DNA from: Gammaproteobacteria bacterium
GTDB taxonomy: Bacteria; Pseudomonadota; Gammaproteobacteria; Pseudomonadales; UBA7434
Direction: 5' to 3'
Length of the DNA stretch: 9,524 bases
NCBI GenBank assembly: GCA_024280785.1
Contig: JAJRPK010000292.1
Location: 1-9,524, forward strand
Position 1 is the stretch's first letter, and each line of letters begins with the position of its first letter. A model generated the notes under the pieces. That model saw only the letters and a program-made list of their open reading frames with translations, was not told the origin of the DNA and did not search any database. This document shows, piece after piece, positions 6,604 to 9,524 of the stretch. The position numbers were made by a program, and so were the translations under genes.

Positions 6604-7143
6604 ATGAGTGAAAAAATTGTTCACGAAGTAGAGCGATGGCTTTGCGATGCGGTGATAGGGCTGCAGTTGTGTCCGTTTGCAGCGAAGCCGATTAACTCTC
6701 AGCGACATAAAATATTCGTTAGTTCAGCATGTAATGATCAAGATGCATTGATTGATTTGCTGGATGAAATTCGCTTTCTTGACAAGCAGTCTGCGGATAC
6801 GCTAGAGACAACACTGCTAGTGCTGGTCGAATTATTTAAAGATTTCTATGAGTTTAATCATTTCTTATCAGCGGTAGATCAGTTACTTACTAAGCAAGGA
6901 TGGCAAGGCGAGTATCAGATAGCAAGCTTTCATCCGCGTTATCAGTTTGCTGGAACTGATGCAGATGATGTTGAAAACTTAACCAACGCAGCTCCTTACC
7001 CTATATTACATATTCTTCGAGAAGCGAGTATCGAAGCAGCTATTGATACCTATGATGATATTGATGAAATTCCTCCGCGTAATATTCGGCGTATGCATGC
7101 TTTGAGTTCGCGGCAGATTCAGCGAATTTTTCCTTATCGCTAG
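6604..7143 (+). CDS. DUF1415 family protein, function unknown
   Basis: This 179-aa product matches the DUF1415 family, found in many proteobacteria without an assigned biochemical role. Features I associate with the family are GLQLCPFA (residues 19-26), ASFHPRYQFAGTDADDVEN (107-125), the following TNAAPYPILHILREASIE, and the C-terminal IPPRNIRRM. The conserved Cys in LCPFA, the HP pair and the run of acidic and Asn residues could form an active or metal site, but that is inference. There is no signal peptide or membrane segment, so it is probably cytoplasmic. The start is the ATG at 6604; the ribosome site is poor. The gene appears to be alone, divergent from mnmC and followed by a 750-bp gene-free stretch. 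Confidence 0.88.
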   Translation: MSEKIVHEVERWLCDAVIGLQLCPFAAKPINSQRHKIFVSSACNDQDALIDLLDEIRFLDKQSADTLETTLLVLVELFKDFYEFNHFLSAVDQLLTKQGWQGEYQIASFHPRYQFAGTDADDVENLTNAAPYPILHILREASIEAAIDTYDDIDEIPPRNIRRMHALSSRQIQRIFPYR

Positions 7144-7895
7144 GGTTGTGGTTGTGATTGCTTGGTAAAATCAGACCTGGAAACAAATGCTTCAACTATT
7201 TAAGTGGACTTTTTCTAGGTGAATAGTGCTTATTGAATATGTAGGGATGGTGGGTTTCTATTGATGCGATTATGGTTTTAGATTTGAAGTTAAGTTCTTC
7301 AATTCGAAGTGAGTGTCGGGGTCGCCCGACAGCGAGGCACTTTTTTCAACAGCCAAAAAAGTACCCAAAAATGCCGTAAGCGTTCCGTCGCTTAAGCGCG
7401 GAAGCTTGCGAGTAGGGTTATTTATGAGCATCCACGTTGCGTGTTTTACACCGTCTTGGCAAGCCATTAAGAGTCGTAGTTTCGGTAATGCTTGGAATTA
7501 GTCTGGGGCGGTTCATTGATGGTGGCTCAAATAAGTTGAGTAAAAGAAGTGAGGTTGTAATAAATCATATTTATCTACGTGAGCGCGATCAAACTATAAA
7601 AAGCGTTTGCTGTGCGCTTAGTGCCGGCTAAGGCCATCAAGTTAGCGAGCAGAATATCTCGAGCAGTTTTCCCACGTATATTGATCGGTTGATCGAATAT
7701 GTTTTCCTTGGCGCATCAGTTCAAAATAATTTGCTAATCGGGTCATTAGAACCTGGATTCAGTAAGACTGTAAATATTTAGGCCTCTCTGTAAACTAAAT
7801 TTAAGTATTGAATCCGTAAAGTCGATTCGGTTTCTGCAATAATGTGCGTCCTATTTGTAGTGTGTTTTAACTTTAATTTATAGATGTGAGATTTA
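7144..7895. other. Long intergenic region without a convincing gene
   Basis: About 750 bp lie between the DUF1415 stop and the flavoenzyme start. Short open frames exist on both strands (for example 7270-7467 minus and 7437-7631 plus), but none has a recognisable domain, a good ribosome site or protein-like composition. The region holds a repeat-like block (about 7310-7410), a weak inverted repeat AAGCG/CGCTT (7601-7619), a 7-bp inverted repeat GGATTCA/TGAATCC (7755-7815) and, at 7835-7843, TGCAATAAT. The last resembles an extended -10 and could serve the gene at 7896 with a leader of about 45 nt. Confidence 0.6.
7310..7410. repeat. Block of nested inverted repeats, likely a dispersed intergenic repeat
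   Basis: Two hairpin-forming units lie side by side. The first has ACTTTTTT (7339-7346) and AAAAAAGT (7355-7362) around an 8-nt loop. It is preceded by GTCGCCCGACAGCGAGGC and extends to GGCACTTTTTT/AAAAAAGTACC with one mismatch. The second, 7383-7403, is TTCCG, T, CGCTTAAGCG, CGGAA: a near-perfect palindrome with one bulged T. The first unit resembles repeats I associate with intergenic regions of marine gammaproteobacteria, but that is recollection, not a search. The T and A runs on both sides could also let it work as a bidirectional terminator after the DUF1415 gene. Only one copy is visible in the window. Confidence 0.4.
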
Positions 7896-9524
7896 ATGAA
7901 ATTTGATCGTGAAGTCGATTGGTTAGTGGCGGGTAGTGGTGCTGGAGGAATGACTAGTGCTGTAGTGGCTCATCAGCTTGGTGGCGAGGTACTCGTTGTT
8001 GAGAGCAGTTCTTTATATGGTGGTACATCGGCGATTTCTGGCGGGGTTGCTTGGATTCCAGGAAATTACTTGCAACATACTGTGGGTATAGATGACAGTA
8101 TTGAAGAAGGTCAACAATATCTAAGTAATTTGATCGGCGATAGCGTTAAGCCAGAACGGGTGACAGCGTATGCAGTAAGAGCCGACGAGATGTTGCAGTA
8201 CATGATGAAGAACAGCCACGTTAGTTATCAGCCAATAGCGACTTACATGGATTATTTTGAACAGCACAAAGGTTATAAAGAGGGCGGGCGCTCTATGGAT
8301 CCGGGTTCATTCAGTCTGCGCATGCTCGGTAAAGAAGCTAAGTTTATGCGTGCCGGCCATTATGAAGGGTTGGGTATGCCATTCTCGATGACGGTGATCG
8401 AAGGGCAACAGTTAATGGCGATGACGCTCAATTCTTATTGGCTGGGTGCCAAAATGTTATTTCGTTATCTCTTGGATATACCCTACCGGTTAAAGGGCGC
8501 TAAAGATTCGCGCTTGACCATGGGCCAAGCTCTAGTAGCCAAACTCCGCCGTTCTATGATGGATAGGGATATACCCCTTTGGTTAGATTCACCGATTACC
8601 GAACTGATTAAAGAAAATGGACGTATCGTCGGTGCAAAAATCAATCGTAATGGCAAAGAAACGATAGTAGCTGCACGTAAAGGTGTCTTGCTAGCAACAG
8701 GAGGCTTTGCTCATAATACTGAAATGCGTCAGCAATATCAGCAGCACCCTATTGGAAAAGATTGGACCGCAGCGTCTCCGTCCTCATTGGGTGACGGTAT
8801 TCGGGTGGGTCAAGAAGTCGGTGCCGATATTGGATTTATGGCCAGTGCCTGGTGGTCTCCCTCTTATACGCTCCCGGATGGCCGAGTGCTCTCGTTGATC
8901 TCTGGAAAGTCACACCCAGGATCGATTGTTGTCAATAGCACCGGTAAACGATTCACCAATGAAGCGCAGCCCTATGAGGAATTCGTTAAAGATCAATACG
9001 CTTCAGAAGAGCGGGGTGAAGGGGCAATTCCTTGTTATTTAATTTTTGATGCCGTATATCGAAGCAAATACACTGTGGGGCACCTCAAACCTGGAAAAAT
9101 TGAATCTGATGTAAAGATTCCTTCGTCGTATTTTGAGTCCGGTCTGTTAACTCGAGAAGCTAGTTTGGCAGAACTTGCTAATAAACTGGGTATCAATGCC
9201 GAGCAGTTACAGTCGACGATAACAGATTTTAATCAGTATGCACGAGAAGGAGTTGACCCGGATTTTGGTCGTGGAGCTACTCTCCACGATCGTTACTATG
9301 CCGATCCAAACGTAAAGCCTTGCCCAACACTTGCGCCGTTAGAGAAAGGGCCTTTTTACGCGCTAAGATTAGAGCCTGGCGATCTTGATACCAAGGGTGG
9401 TTTGGCTTGTGACGAATTCGGTCGAGTGCTAGATATGTCCGGCGAGGTTATTTCTGGATTATACGGAACGGGCAATACTACAGCTGCGGTAATGGGCGAC
9501 ACCTACCCTGGCGCAGGCGCAACG
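7896..9524 (+). CDS. FAD-dependent oxidoreductase, 3-ketosteroid dehydrogenase type; 3' end beyond the window
   Basis: The frame from the ATG at 7896 is open for 543 codons to the window edge. It belongs to the FAD-binding-2 flavoprotein family that includes 3-ketosteroid delta1-dehydrogenases and 3-oxo-5alpha-steroid 4-dehydrogenases, which desaturate the steroid A ring. Visible motifs are the dinucleotide site VAGSGAGG (11-18), SSSLYGGTSAISGGVAWIPG (37-56), GRSMDPGSF (131-139), GVLLATGGFAHN (263-274), NSTGKRFTNEA (347-357) and FYALRLEPGDLDTKGGL (487-503). GLYGTGNTTAAVMGDTYPGAGAT then runs to the edge. Tyr488 in PFYA matches the position of the catalytic tyrosine of ketosteroid dehydrogenases, and Tyr120 may be a second active-site tyrosine. 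About 25-40 residues, normally beginning GPAMTFGY, should be missing. Without the steroid-gene neighbourhood the exact substrate is open. GTGAG at 7886-7890 is a weak ribosome site. Confidence 0.87.
   Translation, partial: MKFDREVDWLVAGSGAGGMTSAVVAHQLGGEVLVVESSSLYGGTSAISGGVAWIPGNYLQHTVGIDDSIEEGQQYLSNLIGDSVKPERVTAYAVRADEMLQYMMKNSHVSYQPIATYMDYFEQHKGYKEGGRSMDPGSFSLRMLGKEAKFMRAGHYEGLGMPFSMTVIEGQQLMAMTLNSYWLGAKMLFRYLLDIPYRLKGAKDSRLTMGQALVAKLRRSMMDRDIPLWLDSPITELIKENGRIVGAKINRNGKETIVAARKGVLLATGGFAHNTEMRQQYQQHPIGKDWTAASPSSLGDGIRVGQEVGADIGFMASAWWSPSYTLPDGRVLSLISGKSHPGSIVVNSTGKRFTNEAQPYEEFVKDQYASEERGEGAIPCYLIFDAVYRSKYTVGHLKPGKIESDVKIPSSYFESGLLTREASLAELANKLGINAEQLQSTITDFNQYAREGVDPDFGRGATLHDRYYADPNVKPCPTLAPLEKGPFYALRLEPGDLDTKGGLACDEFGRVLDMSGEVISGLYGTGNTTAAVMGDTYPGAGAT

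Noticed and set aside
7270..7467. 65-codon minus-strand frame through the hairpin block
   Set aside because: It translates through the inverted repeats, has no domain, and similar frames arise wherever such repeats occur; a hypothetical protein call is not justified.
7437..7631. 64-codon plus-strand frame in the long spacer
   Set aside because: No recognisable family, no ribosome site, composition not protein-like; likely chance.

Overview
This window looks like ordinary chromosomal DNA of a moderately AT-rich gammaproteobacterium. Four points support this: an ampD-ampE pair, a fused two-domain MnmC, an E. coli-length MsrA and a DUF1415 protein. A marine lineage such as the Cellvibrionales/Spongiibacteraceae would fit these genes together with a ketosteroid-dehydrogenase-like flavoenzyme, but that placement is inference only. 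I see no mobile element, CRISPR array, phage gene, tRNA or rRNA.

Layout. (1) 1-3202, plus strand, closely spaced: the 3' part of ampD, broken by one in-frame TAA; ampE; a 59-residue membrane protein of unknown function; an Sfp-type phosphopantetheinyl transferase; and msrA. (2) 3210-6266, minus strand: mnmC (tRNA wobble uridine modification), followed 3 bp later by a secreted plant-type glutaminyl-peptide cyclotransferase that starts at TTG. This pair converges on msrA with only 7 bp between the stop codons. (3) 6267-6603: intergenic region with a good sigma70-type promoter, a very AT-rich tract carrying an 8-bp inverted repeat just past the expected transcription start, and a second inverted repeat further down. 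(4) 6604-7143: a DUF1415 protein. (5) 7144-7895: about 750 bp with no convincing gene, containing a block of nested inverted repeats that looks like a dispersed intergenic repeat. (6) 7896-9524: a FAD-dependent 3-ketosteroid-dehydrogenase-type oxidoreductase that runs off the right edge.

How the genes relate. AmpD and AmpE are linked to peptidoglycan recycling and, in species that have AmpR/AmpC, to beta-lactamase induction. MsrA repairs oxidised methionine. The phosphopantetheinyl transferase activates carrier proteins encoded elsewhere. MnmC completes mnm5s2U34 in tRNA, while its downstream partner modifies N-terminal glutamine of exported proteins. These are separate housekeeping functions, and I see no coherent new defence or biosynthetic system. 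The points most worth checking are the nonsense codon in ampD, the candidate promoter and operator upstream of the DUF1415 gene, the small conserved-looking membrane ORF after ampE, and the repeat-like block near 7300-7410.
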